DNA of 64,000 nucleotides from Paroedura picta (Eukaryota; Chordata; Lepidosauria; Squamata; Gekkonidae), in the NCBI RefSeq assembly GCF_049243985.1, contig NC_135384.1, positions 11,590,501-11,654,500 of the forward strand, given 5' to 3'. The notes under the pieces were generated by a model, which worked only from the letters and a program-made list of their open reading frames with translations, had not been told where the DNA came from and did no database searches. A program made the translations under genes and the position numbers. Shown piece after piece: positions 43,595 through 54,241 of this stretch; within the stretch, counting starts at the first letter, position 1, and each line of letters begins with the position of its first letter.

Positions 43595-43994
43595 AAACTG
43601 CTTTTAAGAACCTTTGCCTCCTTTCTTGCAACTCCTTTACCGTAGAAACTCTGTCTAAACTGAAGAATCCAAACACATTCCTTGGTGTTTTGTTTTGTTT
43701 TTTAATAATTTGGGATGCCTGATTCCTTTGGGGTGGGAGTCATAAAGAGCTTTGAGTCAAGAGCAAGTGGTCTGACCTGGAGGAGATGTAGGTTCCCCCC
43801 TCCCCCCCAAGCAGCTTAAAACAACTCGAGAAACCCTCAATGATGTTTTAGATATAGAATATTGTTAGCACTTCTAAGAGCTCAAGTCTGCCTGGAAAGT
43901 TCAGCCTGCTCAAAATTAATTCATATGCATCCTTTGTAGATCTTTCTCCAACTCAGAATAACTTTAGGACATTATATAGGATACCCCTATAGGA

Positions 43995-44125
43995 TGCGCC
44001 TTGGCAGCAGTGGTTTGCCATTGCAGAGTGGTATGCCATTCCTTTGCAGAGTCTTCCTCGTGGAGTCTTCCTATCCAAGTGCTTAACTCTGCTTGGCTTT
44101 CAACGTCTCATGAAATTGGTCAATA
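43995..44125 (-). repeat. 5S rRNA-derived SINE, old
   Basis: GTGGTTTGCCATTGC, GTCTTCCTATCCAAGTGCTT and AACTCTGCTTGGCTTTCAAC, read on the plus strand, follow the reversed 5S-type SINE order seen at 13.2 kb but are strongly diverged. Confidence 0.45.
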
Positions 44126-44149
44126 CTATACCCCCATGTCGCACTTTTT

Positions 44150-44230
44150 AATTTATTTATTCACATTATTTACAGTCTGCCTTTCTCACAGTGACTCAAG
44201 GCAGTTCACATATTGATAAAATACAATCAG
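44150..44230 (-). repeat. Unclassified TTTATTT-tailed repeat
   Basis: TTTATTTATTCACATTATTT, then CAGTCTGCCTTTCTCACAGT and CTCAAGGCAGTTCACAT, is a phrase shared by many squamate interspersed repeats. Related copies are at about 37.4 and 49.06 kb. Confidence 0.5.
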
Positions 44231-45401
44231 CCAAGGGGACATTCAGTAACCAATGCACCTTGGACTATAGCTGTATAAACTACCGAAACGGGACTGAAAT
44301 GTCATTGAAATTAGCAAAAAGAAAGAGCTAATCCTAGCCAAGAAAAGAAACACCCCTGCAGAATAACATTTTCAAAATGCTCAGGTCTCCCAAGGAAGGG
44401 AGGTCCACAGTTTGTGTGGTGAATGGATCTGACTTTCCCCAAACATTTATTGAGAGAACTTTGTAAATCAAAAACTTTCCAGAATTCTCCAGAGCAAACC
44501 ACTCCCAAGTGTGACTAGGGGCAAGGCTTGCAAAGTACATGGAAATAAGGACAAAAGTAAATGTTAACAGTTTTGAAAGAGACAGATCTGGATTCTGCCT
44601 TTATTATGACTTCAAATGTTCCAAGGCCAAGGCCAGACACTGATGATAAGGTTGTGTTGTATTCTGACTCACGCACTGTGGACATCCCTTTAATTTACAT
44701 TCTTCCCCCCCCCCCCAATAGAATTGGCTCATAATCCAGTGTCTCTGTAACGGGTTACCAGCTGCCATACCCCATGAGCTAACACAGTGTTTGTTGTTTG
44801 CTTGTTCCTATGATTCTAGACTAGCGATTCTAATTGGGGACATACGGTTCCCAAGAGGGGGACTTATAAATCATGGCATTGAGATTTGAGACTTTATGAA
44901 GCCCCCTTCTTACCCACTTAAAATGCCTTTTGACAGCCACCTCATTCCACGCCTAAGGATTCTGTTCAAGATCCTCTGCACAATTTATTTTTAAAAATCC
45001 AACAGGAATGCTGCCTTCTTAGTTGGGGCAAAAGGTAACACAAAATCCTCCATCGCTGAGACCTATATATGATGGACTTCCAAAAGAAAACATCAGAAGG
45101 GGCATGGTAATAGTAACAAAAAAGAATAACATTGTTTTTTTTTTAAAGTGCTAGCCTGTCTCAAAAATTGGTCCCCCCCCCCCCCCCCCAGAACTTGTTT
45201 CTTTGTTTGGAGTGCTGTTTTGAATGGTCTAGGTTTTGATTTGTGGCTTGAAAGCATTCAGTGATAATAGTTATTTCACGCACAATAGAAAATTAAAGAT
45301 TAAGAGCACAGTTGAGAACTGCAAATTTAACTTGATTTTTTTAAAGTATTTGTTTGGGAGTGCAACTTTGGTCAGGAGATAAGAGCCCTGTGAGTCTAAA
45401 A
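44231..45401. other. Intergenic, nothing recognised
   Basis: No gene is seen. There are C homopolymers near 44.71 and 45.18 kb. Confidence 0.5.
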
Positions 45402-45724
45402 CAGCCTCTCTCAACTTTTTTTTACCATTGAGAAACCCCTGAAACATTCTTCAGCTTTTGAGAAACCCCAGAAGTGGCGCCATCATGCCGAATATGGTTG
45501 GGAAGCATCATTGTGCACATGACTACCCGGGGCCCCTGCCCTCCCTACCCCCTCCAGGCACATCAATGGCCGTTTTGGGAAGGGAGGGTGGATTAACATG
45601 ACCATGTATGTTCGTATCACCCAGTAAATGTTTAACAAATTTAGAAAATATATTAATTAACCCCCACCCATTCGGGAAACTTCCATGGCTGTCAAGAAAC
45701 CCCAGGATTTCATGAAGGCCTGGT
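45402..45724 (+). mobile_element. hAT-like 'TTTCTCAAC' family, both ends present
   Basis: It runs from CAGCCTCTCTCAACTTTTTT to GGATTTCATGAAGGCCTG and contains TTGAGAAACCCCTGAAACAT and CCCATTCGGGAAACTTCC. The flanks GTCTAAAA and GTCTATGG match at only five of eight positions, so the target duplication is weak. Confidence 0.7.
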
Positions 45725-45786
45725 CTATGGACTGAGTCTAACCATGGAGCCTAGAAGGTTTTGGGTCTGGGGTGGGAGAAATTTAG

Positions 45787-46035
45787 TAGGGTTGCCAAGT
45801 CCCTTCTCAGCGACCGGTGAGGGAACGGGGGGTTGCAAGCTCCAGGTTGGGAAACTGCAGATTTAAGGATGGAGCCTGGGGAAGACAGGGACTTCAGGGG
45901 GTTACAATGCCATAGAATCCACCTGTAAAAACATCACTTTTCTCCAGCGGAACTGATCTCTGTAGTCTGGAATTTCGAAACTGAAAATGAGTTGTAATTA
46001 TGGGAGATTCCCCCAGGTCCCACGACATCCCTATA
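45787..46035 (+). mobile_element. 'GTTGCCAG' family copy, rearranged
   Basis: AGTAGGGTTGCCAAGTCCC opens it, TCCAGGTTGGGAAACTGCAG follows and GACATCCCTATAG closes it. The typical AGTCTGGA segment is interrupted. Confidence 0.55.
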
Positions 46036-46070
46036 GCTTCGAGTGCTCAAGTGTCCAGAAAGATATAAGT

Positions 46071-46300
46071 CAGGGATTCCCAGCCAGGGAACCCTGGGTC
46101 TATGCAGCCTTTCTCAGATGTTTGGATGGTCGTTGACATCCCTAGATGTCCTCTTCCCCTGTTGTTTTACAGCCTAGTCTCTTTACAATGGAAACAGGCT
46201 GGCTCCTGCATCTTACTTCTGTGCCCACTTCAAAGGTACACTGAAGCCTGGAATTTTTTTCCAGCGTTCCTTCACCATCAAAAAGTTGAGAACAGCTGGT
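46071..46300 (+). mobile_element. hAT-like 'CAGGGATTCC' family copy, shortened
   Basis: It shares CAGGGATTCCCAGCC, CAGATGTTTGGATG, GGCTGGCTCCTGCATCTTAC and AAAAAGTTGAGAACAGCTG with the fuller copy at 53.94 kb. Confidence 0.6.
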
Positions 46301-46769
46301 ATAAGGGCAAAAATCCATTCCCCTAAGATATATTTTTAGCTTTTAAAAGCTGATGTATATTTCCAGCAAGTAGCCTGGAAGCAACAAATTAACCACAAAC
46401 AACAACAACAACACCAGCCCAGGCTAGGATTTCCTGTTTGGCAATTGTCAGTTTCATTTTGTGTAAGGGTGCACTGCATAGAGCAGACTGAGAGTCAGAG
46501 AAGCCACTTAAACAAGAAATGGGACAGAACTACAGTCATCAGCCTGAAGCTTTTCCAAGCAGTGGGCTTTTTTTATTTTTTACGATGCTCGGAAAAGCTT
46601 CACCTGTAGCAGGTTAATGACCTTTTTCCTGCAAGAGCTACCTCCCTCGCCCTAATAATAATAATTTAAAAAAACGAATAAAAAGAGCAAAATGGCTCTT
46701 GCAACTACAAAATGTCATGCAACTACTACAGGCCAGGCTTCGGAGAAGCCCCAGCGGCCTCCTTTTGCT
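46301..46769. other. NAT14 upstream region, nothing recognised
   Basis: Only short A-rich and AAC runs are noted. Confidence 0.45.
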
Positions 46770-47010
46770 CCCTTAGCAACTGTTGCTAAGGGCTGCGTAG
46801 ATTGAGGGACCGGGCCGGGGGGAGGAAGGGGGGGGAGAATTAGCGCGTGCGCATTGGGGGCTAAGCTGCTGAAAGCGAGAAGGGTCTTTGAGGAGAGGCC
46901 TTGGGGGGGACGAATCCATTTTTCCTAGAAGGGGGAGGGCGTGTAAGAAGGATCGGGGCATCCTATGTTGGTCTGCGCGGGGGTGAGAGCAGCTCCATCC
47001 AACAGTCCGG
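46770..47010 (+). promoter_or_regulatory. NAT14: NAT14 promoter and non-coding first exon
   Basis: GC-rich sequence with GCGCGTGCGC near 46842 follows a perfect palindrome at 46770-46792 (CCCTTAGCAAC, T, GTTGCTAAGGG). A strong donor CAGTCCGG|GTGAGT ends the likely 5' non-coding exon at 47010, and the acceptor of the coding exon is at 49381. The half-sites resemble RFX half-sites but face the opposite way from a standard X-box, so no factor is assigned. Confidence 0.55.
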
Positions 47011-47513
47011 GTGAGTCTGTCTTGTGGATCGGGGAGAGGAGAAGGTGCAAGGTTGCGAGCTAAGCAGAGCGTTTCTAATTTGGGTGGAGGGGTGTGGCCG
47101 CGCTGGCTATTATTATCCCGCCGGGGCCAGGTCAGTGCAAGCCGGGGTCGGTGGCAGAGGAGCGTTTCTTTCCCTAAGTGGGAAGCAAGTGGGCAGCTAA
47201 CAGCTTGCATGCTAAAGATTAAAATGATGGTGCAGCTCTTGCCGATTTGCAAGCATGATCTAAATTCAGGGGGGGGGGAGGAGAACGCAGATTTGGGATT
47301 CATAACTGTTGACAAAATGGCCACCCCTTAAGCTAATAGGTGCATATAAAAGTAACCGTATCCACCGCCTTTGGATTTGAATACAAAACCCCCAATTTTA
47401 ATAGGCGCACAGTAGGTTTAAAGCACACACATATACAGTAAAAGCAAAGGTGTGTGTTTCTTCACTTTGGCTTCACGTTGCTGACATTTGTCTTCCTTGT
47501 ATGCCTAATAGCT

Positions 47514-47626
47514 CAGGGGTAGGCAAACTGTGGCCCTCCAGATGTCCATGGACTACAAATGCTGGCTGGGGCTCATGGGAATTGTAGTCCATGGACATCT
47601 GGAGGGCCACAGTTTGCCTTCCCCTG
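47514..47626. mobile_element. hAT MITE ('CAGGGGTAGTCAAC' family) with perfect 8-bp TSD
   Basis: The ends CAGGGGTAGGCAAAC and GTTTGCCTTCCCCTG are inverted. TAATAGCT flanks it at 47506-47513 and 47627-47634. A short tandem duplication that includes CCCTGTAATAGCTGTGAAT follows. Confidence 0.92.
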
Positions 47627-47976
47627 TAATAGCTGTGAATATTTCCCTGTAATAGCTGTGAATAGTGAATATTCAGCATCTTCAAACATTGAAATGCCAT
47701 GTTTGCTATTTTTTTTAATACTGCAAGATAGGGGTGGAATCACACCTGTATATTTCAGTTGTATCTACAGAAAGCATCCTCAAAACTGATGATACAGGTC
47801 TCTTGATCAGGTTTGACAATTCTGTTAATACACCACACTAAAAATAGTTTTCCCTTTGATTTGCCTGAAGAGTGAAAAATGGTGCAGATTTATCCAGCCA
47901 CAATGCACAACTGCAGGCCGATGCTGTGTTGTGAAGATTTCCAGTGTTCTAGAGTGGGAGGAACGATTCAGCGGAT

Positions 47977-48160
47977 TGCCAGCCCTGGATTGGGAAAGAC
48001 CTGGAGACTTTGGAGGTGGACCCAGGAGTGGGTGGGATTTGGGGCAGGGAGGGAACTCAGTGGAGTATAATACTCCAGAATCCACCCTCCAAAGCAGCCA
48101 TCTTCTCCAGGGGAACGGATTCCGGGGATCTCCAGGTGCCACCTGGGGACTTGCGTCTTT
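47977..48160 (+). mobile_element. 'GTTGCCAG' family copy, shortened 3' side
   Basis: GATTGCCAGCCCTGGATTGG, CCAAAGCAGCCATCTTCTCC and GATCTCCAGGTGCCACCTGG identify it. The AGTCTGGAGATGAGC segment is deleted. It lies in the NAT14 5' intron. Confidence 0.6.
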
Positions 48161-48605
48161 GATAGAGGCAGTGCAAGAAGCTGCTTCTCACAGCTTGGCC
48201 TCCAGCCGCACTCTGAGAAACTGCTTGGTTGCAAATGGCATTAGAACTGTACAGTTGTTTTTTTTGAAAATGCTGGTGGACATTCAGAGTCTTGTGGGAG
48301 AGGGGAAATCCCAGCTCTTTGCTGCCTCCGTCCTGCTCAAGCGCTTCCCTTGCTGATTTCAGTTCCTTCCTGCATCCCAATTCCCGCCATCTGGTTTTGC
48401 TTTCTGCCCTTTCTGGCTCAGGTTCTGCTTTCTTCCCTCACTGTCTCTCTGGGGTGCCATTTTAAGTTACTACAGCAACCCAGTGTGCTGTAGGAACAGG
48501 GCAAGGAGAGGATGTCTTACAGCCGTTACTTTGGTTTGGAGAGACTCCTCCAGTATTAAGTTATTTTAAGAGTTGGATGTTTGTGCACGGCTATGGGCTC
48601 GCCAA

Positions 48606-48790
48606 TGGTTGCTATCCTCCAGGTGTAGCCTGGCGAACTCAAGGAATTATAGGTAACCACCCAGATTACACAGATCATTCCCCTGAATAAAAGGGCTGCT
48701 TTGAAGGGTGGGGTGTATGGCATGATATTTTGCTACTAAGGCTCCCCCACCCTCGCAATTTCCAAGAATTTCTCAACCCATTCTTGACAC
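48606..48790 (-). mobile_element. 'GTTGCCAG' family, diverged
   Basis: GGTTGCTATCCTCCAGGTGT opens it and TTCTCAACCCATTCTTGACA closes it, in the NAT14 5' intron. Confidence 0.5.
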
Positions 48791-49057
48791 CCCCAAGGCT
48801 CATCTTTTTAGAACTGACCTGTAGAGCACAACAATCTGAAGAAGCAAGAGTTACATGACTTACATCATTTTGAAAACACAGGAGTTTAATTAGAAGAGAG
48901 AATCTTTTGGTTTTCTTCCAAATGACTCTGCCTGCCTCCTTTTCAAACTATCGGATGCGCTGTGCACTTTAAAATATTTCGGGACTTGGGACTTGAGGAT
49001 ACAATTAGAGAGCCCGTGTGTGTATGCAATGTGAGGTATTTTGTGCACTGATATTTA

Positions 49058-49200
49058 TTTATTTATTACATTTATATAGTGCTGCTCCCAGCAAGCTGGC
49101 TCGCGGCGGTTCGCATCATATAAAAACATCCCGTAAGATTTCCAATATTTCAACATTCCCAACATACAGAAATCACACCCTTACAAAACCTCTGTAACTG
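49058..49200 (-). repeat. Unclassified TTTATTT-tailed repeat
   Basis: TTATTTATTTATTACATTTA, then GCTGCTCCCAGCAAGCTGGC and GCGGCGGTTCGCATCATA, is related to the 44.15 kb fragment. Confidence 0.5.
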
Positions 49201-49405
49201 GTTAAAATAACAATATTGTTAGCATTGTTTGTATTGTTGAGATGACGTGCCAAATAGAGCTTAGCTATTGGATTTTGCTTGCTTGGATGTCGTGCTCAGC
49301 ATTTTTCAACACCGCCCCACTGTGTTTTGGTTTAGGACCTGCTTTGTAGTCAGCAAAAACTCACATTTTGATTCCCTGCAGGTTCGGCTCTAACCCTTTA
49401 CCACC

Positions 49406-49486
49406 ATGCCTACCCTTGAACCTGACCAGCTGTCTGTCAGGGAAATGAGAGAGGATGAAGCATCAATGGTTTTGGAGCTTTTGAAG
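49406..49486 (+). CDS. NAT14: NAT14 coding exon 1
   Basis: It encodes 27 residues and ends CTTTTGAAG|GTGAGA. The exon's acceptor is CCCTGCAG, so about 24 bases of it are 5' UTR. Confidence 0.88.
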
Positions 49487-52132
49487 GTGAGATCGGCGTG
49501 CCAGAAAACACCCATGGCTATCCATTCCTTATAGCTTCTTTCTAAAGCCAAGTCAAGGGAGACAGTGTATTGTGGTTGATTCATTGCTACTGTGACTGCC
49601 CCCCACATGGTCCACTCCCCCAGGCACTTGCTCCTACTACTTCCTCCCTGGCACCAGAAGGTTTGCAAAAATGCATTTTACTGGATCACTGTAGCATTAC
49701 AGTCACAGTCTTCTAGATCCCGACTGTCTTGCTTTTAAAAAGGAAGTCTTTAGCCTTTTTTGTTGCGGAGTTTTAAGGGGCAAATGCAGGCTGTACAATT
49801 CTGCAGTGAAAAGGACTAGCATGAAAGGGATACATGCCCGTCCCATGGGCCACAATATATGTTAATAACAACGAGCAGCAAATGAAATCAAGTCCTTATT
49901 TTCCAACCCAAGTCTTGTTTAATTGCTGGAAGAAGCAGTTGCTTGAACGCTTCAGTATGAAAGTTTCAGAAACCTCCTTTAGTGCAATATTTATACAATT
50001 TTTCACCACTTAGATCAGGGGTAGTCAAACTGCGGCCCTCCAGATGTCCGTGGACTACAATTCCCAGGAGCTCGGCATCAATGGGATGATAGCAGACACT
50101 CAACTAATGGACATACCCCCTCCTCAGCATTCGCTGGCAGGGGCTCCTGGGAATTGTAGTCCACGGACATCTGGAGGGTCACAGTTTGACTACCCCTGAC
50201 GTAGATGAACCCTTCTAATATTCATTGTGACTTCAGATCTTCAGTAGCCCAGCATAGATCTCCCATGAGATCAATAGACCAGCCGTTCTTAACTTTTTTA
50301 CTGTTGAGAAACATTCTTCAAGCTTTGAGAACCCTCAAAGGTGGTGCGGTCATGCAGTATATGGTTGGGAAGCACAACTGTGCACATGCCCACCTGGGGA
50401 CCCTTCTATTCCCACCTACTCCAGGTCCACCATTGGCCAGATGTGACCATACATTAGGGGTAATATATTGTGGCAGGGGCTCATGGGAATTGTAGTCCAT
50501 GGACATCAGGAGAGCCACCGTTCGGCCTCCCCTGCTATATATGGTCACATCACCCGATAAATATGTTACAAATTTCTAAAACGTTTTTAAAATCAATTAA
50601 CTCCTACCCATTCGGGAAACCCTTCCAGGGTTAGTCAAGAAATCCCAGGGTTTCACAAAACCCTGGTTGAAAAAGCCTGTGGTGAAGAATTGTATAAATA
50701 TTGCACTGAAAAAAGAAATGTACAACTGAAACATCTGCCTTTCAATTTGGTTTGAAAATAAGACCTGTATTTCATTTGTTGATTATTATTACTAATACTG
50801 TGGTCCATCGCACGGGTATTTGTTTTGTGCTGAATCGGTTGTACGTGTACTCCTTTGTAACTCCTCTGAAAAGAACTACAGCCAGGTTGCCGGTCCTTTT
50901 GTGTCTGTGGTTGCATTTGGAATGCTGACGAGGCATGAGGGTTCCAACAGCAAAATGGCTGCCACAAAAAAGCTGTTCCAGGAGACAGAATCAGACACAA
51001 AATGATTGCCACACTCACAGAGCACGCTACAGATGTCTTTGCTGTGGTGGCAGCAGCTGGCAACGAGGAATCTGCACAGCCTGTCAGATTTCCAGGAGTC
51101 TTGCTGGGCAAAAGCTCTACCTGGGGGAGGGGGGTTACAGAAAAGGGGTTGGTGAGTGCCATGGTGCCCCCATAGACATTTAAGATTCCTTTAAAACAAA
51201 AACAACAACCTGGAGAATAGTCCATGGTTGTAATTTATAATGCTAGAGCTTTAGCTGTTCCCGTTTTGATTTATTGTTTAGCTCTCTGGTAGGAGGAGGG
51301 AAACAGCAGTCACAAGTAACTTGGGATATAGAAAACTGATGCTGTTATGGGTGAGAGCAAGAATCGTAGAGTTGGAAGGGACCTCCAGGGTCATCTAGTC
51401 CAACTTCCTGCAGAATACAGGAAATTCATAACTGACTGCCCACTACAGTGACCCCAAATCCATGCCCAGATGAATCCTTGGCCAGGCCGGCCTGCTACAG
51501 GGTGGGGTGTAATCTTGTTGACACTCCCCCCCCCCCCCCGTCGTCTCTCATGTACAATCCTTATTTCTGTTTGTTTTCCCTCCCGCCAGGACGGCTTCAA
51601 GGACACGGAGAACCGCTTGATATTGTACGTGCTGACGCGGCCCCTGGCGCTGCTCTTGATGGCGGTGGCCAGCAGCGGCCTGCGGTTCTTCCTGAACTCT
51701 TTCGTGGTCGCGCTCGTGGTGCCCGTGCTGCTCACGGTCGTGGCTCTGAAACTCCTCCTGTGGCGGTCGCCGGACCTGAGGCAACTGTACGCCTACTACA
51801 ACGCTGGCCATCGTGGGCTCTGGGTGGCCGTGTACGACGAGGACGACATCTGTGGCTGCGTGGCGCTGGAGCCCCAGGACGGAGAGCCCCGCACTGCGGA
51901 GCTCAAACGCCTGGCCGTCAATCGCTGGTACCGGCGCTCGGGCGTGGGCCGCCGCCTCCTCCACTTCCTTGAAGCTCAGGCTCGCGCTCAGGGCTTCAAA
52001 TGCCTGGTGGCTCAGGTCTCGGTGGTCACAAAGGCTGCCATTGGGCTTTTTGAAAGCAGCGGCTACCAAGTGAGCAGTGGGCGGAGGTGGCTGGGCTACA
52101 CCGTTCAGCAAGTGTTCAGCAAGGAGCTGTAG
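49406..52132 (+). CDS. NAT14: NAT14, probable N-acetyltransferase 14 (two coding exons, 207 aa)
   Basis: Exons 49406-49486 and 51590-52132 join in phase 0. The start is the ATG in CCACCATGC. The N-terminus reads LSVREMREDE, as in mammalian NAT14. Residues about 46-84 are strongly hydrophobic (LALLLMAVASSGLRF, then VVALVVPVLLTVVALKLLL) and would make one or two membrane helices. Residues about 104-200 form a GNAT fold: WVAVYDEDDICGCVAL and LKRLAVNRWYRRSGVGRRLLHF, where RRSGVG at 142-147 is the acetyl-CoA pyrophosphate loop. The length equals the human protein within one residue. The layout of membrane hairpin and then GNAT resembles the NAT8 family. The substrate is unknown. SSC5D follows and ZNF628 precedes it, as in mammals. 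Confidence 0.95.
50016..50198. mobile_element. hAT MITE ('CAGGGGTAGTCAAC' family) with 7/8 TSD
   Basis: The flanks ACTTAGAT (50008-50015) and ACGTAGAT (50199-50206) differ at one base. About 70 bp of extra sequence separates the two palindromic halves, unlike the 113-bp copies. It lies in the NAT14 intron. Confidence 0.85.
50281..50674 (+). mobile_element. hAT-like 'TTTCTCAAC' family with half a hAT MITE inside
   Basis: The ends CAGCCGTTCTTAAC and GGTTGAAAAAGCCTG are inverted repeats. From about 50473 to 50534 it is interrupted by half of a 'CAGGGGTAGTCAAC' element (GGCAGGGGCTCATGGGAATT to GGCCTCCCCTG). A nested insertion followed by loss is the likely history. Confidence 0.75.
51359..51475 (-). 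repeat. CR1 LINE 3' end
   Basis: AATCGTAGAGTTGGAAGGGA, CATCTAGTCCAACTTCCTGC and the CTGCCCACTACAGTGACCCC region identify a CR1 subfamily. It lies in the NAT14 intron about 115 bp before the second coding exon. Confidence 0.85.
51590..52132 (+). CDS. NAT14: NAT14 coding exon 2
   Basis: The acceptor is CCCTCCCGCCAG. It holds the membrane segment and the whole GNAT domain, ending with TAG. A C homopolymer of about 15 bases near 51525-51540 precedes the polypyrimidine tract. Confidence 0.95.
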   Translation, partial: DGFKDTENRLILYVLTRPLALLLMAVASSGLRFFLNSFVVALVVPVLLTVVALKLLLWRSPDLRQLYAYYNAGHRGLWVAVYDEDDICGCVALEPQDGEPRTAELKRLAVNRWYRRSGVGRRLLHFLEAQARAQGFKCLVAQVSVVTKAAIGLFESSGYQVSSGRRWLGYTVQQVFSKEL

Positions 52133-53941
52133 CGTCCACGCCTGTGAATTAAGCGTCCCAGCTGCTCCGGGGACCCAGACAGGGGAGAGCGTGTGGCTTT
52201 GATTTGGGGGAAAGCACCAAGTTCCCCAGACAAGCTGAGCTGAGCAAAGCCATCTCTGGGCCTCAAACAGGGTCGTTCTGCTCCGCCGGGTGGCTTTTCT
52301 CCACCTGGGGTGCGGCGATGCTGCACGCCATTAGATGTCACTCTGGATAGCGGTCTGCTGTTTGAGCCCGTTCCCCGTTCTTGCACGTCTCAGGCCCTTT
52401 TTCACGGAGGGGTTCCAAGGATAGCCATCTCGGACATTTCTCCCTCTTTCGGGGGAAAGTGGAATGAACACCGCCTGTAACCCCGTCTCCCATTTCAGAC
52501 CAGGGCTGCACATAGCGTGCTACGCACATCCAATTTTATTTATTTATTTGGCATCAGGATAACCTCGAGCCCTGCGATCTGAGTCAGTTACGCAAATCAA
52601 GCCAATCGTTGTGCATAATTCATTCTCGTTCTTCCACTCAGGCGGAGGATGTCATGTGGAGCACTGAAACCTTACCTGCACGTCACTTCACAGCACCTTT
52701 GCTGTGTTTGCAGCCCCAAGAAGCACACTCCCCCCCCCCCCCCGCCCCCAGTAACCTGAAGAAAAGCCAAGGTTTCAGGATGTTGAATTCTGGAGATTTG
52801 TAACAGGCACATCCTGGTTTTCTATGATGAGTCTAGAAGCTTCCCTCTCCTTGCTTTCTTGATCAGTCATTTATTTGTGCCACACATTTAGGTTTTTGTG
52901 CGGCTACGTAACATACAGGCACGATTTCAGCGGTAAGTCAGCCGTGGAAGCAGATTCTCATCTGTTGAAAAGTTGTACGCGGCTGCCTCTTGAGAACACG
53001 CTTCAGGGAAGCTGTTCTTTTCGTTTACAGCGGAAACTGAATGTGCACTGGTTTGGTCGGCATCTCCAGGAAACAATTTTTCCATTCGCCCCTTCTATTC
53101 GGCGGGGCACGGGGCTGATTAGGAGCTCTAAGGCCTGGCTGGGCCGAACACTCAAGAAGACGCAGTTGCTTCAAGTGGCAGATTTGACAGTCGCATTTTG
53201 GAATACTCTTGTCTTAAAAAAAAAAATCCTGCAACTATAAAAGCCTGCAGAGCCAGTTCTTTTTTTATTCTGGCGGTAACTTTCTATCAACACGGATTCA
53301 TTTGGTTTTAACTGGAATCTCTCGTCTGCACTCTGAAGTGGTAAAGGCCACCGATTTAGACTGAAACGATTTTAAGCTTTACGTGTGACTGCCGTTAGTG
53401 GTGGGCGGCGGGCTGTGTTGAGACGTCCTGCCACATCTGGTTCTGTTCTGATGCGATACAGTCCAGATTCACAAAGCGGAGGGGAAATGAGTCCCATTTG
53501 CGCAGTAAACCAAGCAGCTTCCTTTCCAAATACTGCGTCGAGGGAATCCGGCTGTTGCGCTCACAAATGAATGAATGCGCCTCAATTAAGCGAACACAGA
53601 TGTGCTTATGTTAACATTAAGAATTTAAGTTTTGTTTAGATACTTGAGTTTTGTGCGGAATTTAGCAGAGTTGAATAAGGAAGAAAGATGCAGGGAAAAT
53701 GACGAGAGACCTGCATTTTATTTATTTATTTATTTATTCCAGTGCAGAATTCATAGCTTGGCCTTCTGCAGTCATGGTGTCTTCGTAAAGGAAAATGTGT
53801 ATGGGGGGTGGGGGATAGGACTTGGATTACCCATCTGTAGCTAGGAATTCTCTGCCCCCAAGGAATTGATGAGCCAGTGAAATAATGGCCTTCACATTGG
53901 GATGTTCTAGGAATTTCCCCTGTATGGTAAAAACTATAGAG
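52133..53941. other. NAT14 3' region and intergenic
   Basis: No consensus AATAAA was found close behind the stop, so the transcript end is not placed. T-rich repeats (TTTA)n lie near 52.54 and 53.72 kb. No other gene is seen. Confidence 0.45.
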
Positions 53942-54241
53942 CAGGGATTCCTAACCAGTATTCTGAGGTCTCAGGGTTGCACAAGAGCTCTCCAAAGGTT
54001 CTGCAGCTTTTCCCAGATGTTTGGATGACTGCTGACATTACTAGACGTCACTGGAGCCAACGTCCCCTGTTGCGCTACAGGTGTTGTCTCTTCCTCTGCA
54101 CCGGAAATGGTACATAATCAATTGATTGGCTGGCTCCTGCATCTTACTTCAGTGGCCGCTTCTCTGAGGGGGCATGTTACCACTTGAAGCCTGAAAACAT
54201 ATCCAGGGGTTCCTCCACTGTCAAAAGGTCAGAAAAGGCTG
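53942..54241 (+). mobile_element. hAT-like 'CAGGGATTCC' family with 7/8 TSD
   Basis: It runs from CAGGGATTCCTAACC to GGTCAGAAAAGGCTG. The flanks CTATAGAG (53934-53941) and CTCTAGAG (54242-54249) match at seven of eight positions. It is 300 bp long with no coding capacity. Confidence 0.8.

Noticed and set aside
46770-46792. Canonical RFX X-box
   Set aside because: The half-sites are oriented outward (GCAAC then GTTGC), opposite to the standard GTTGC...GCAAC arrangement.
51548-52111. 187-codon minus-strand frame over NAT14 exon 2
   Set aside because: It is antisense to a well-supported GNAT domain.
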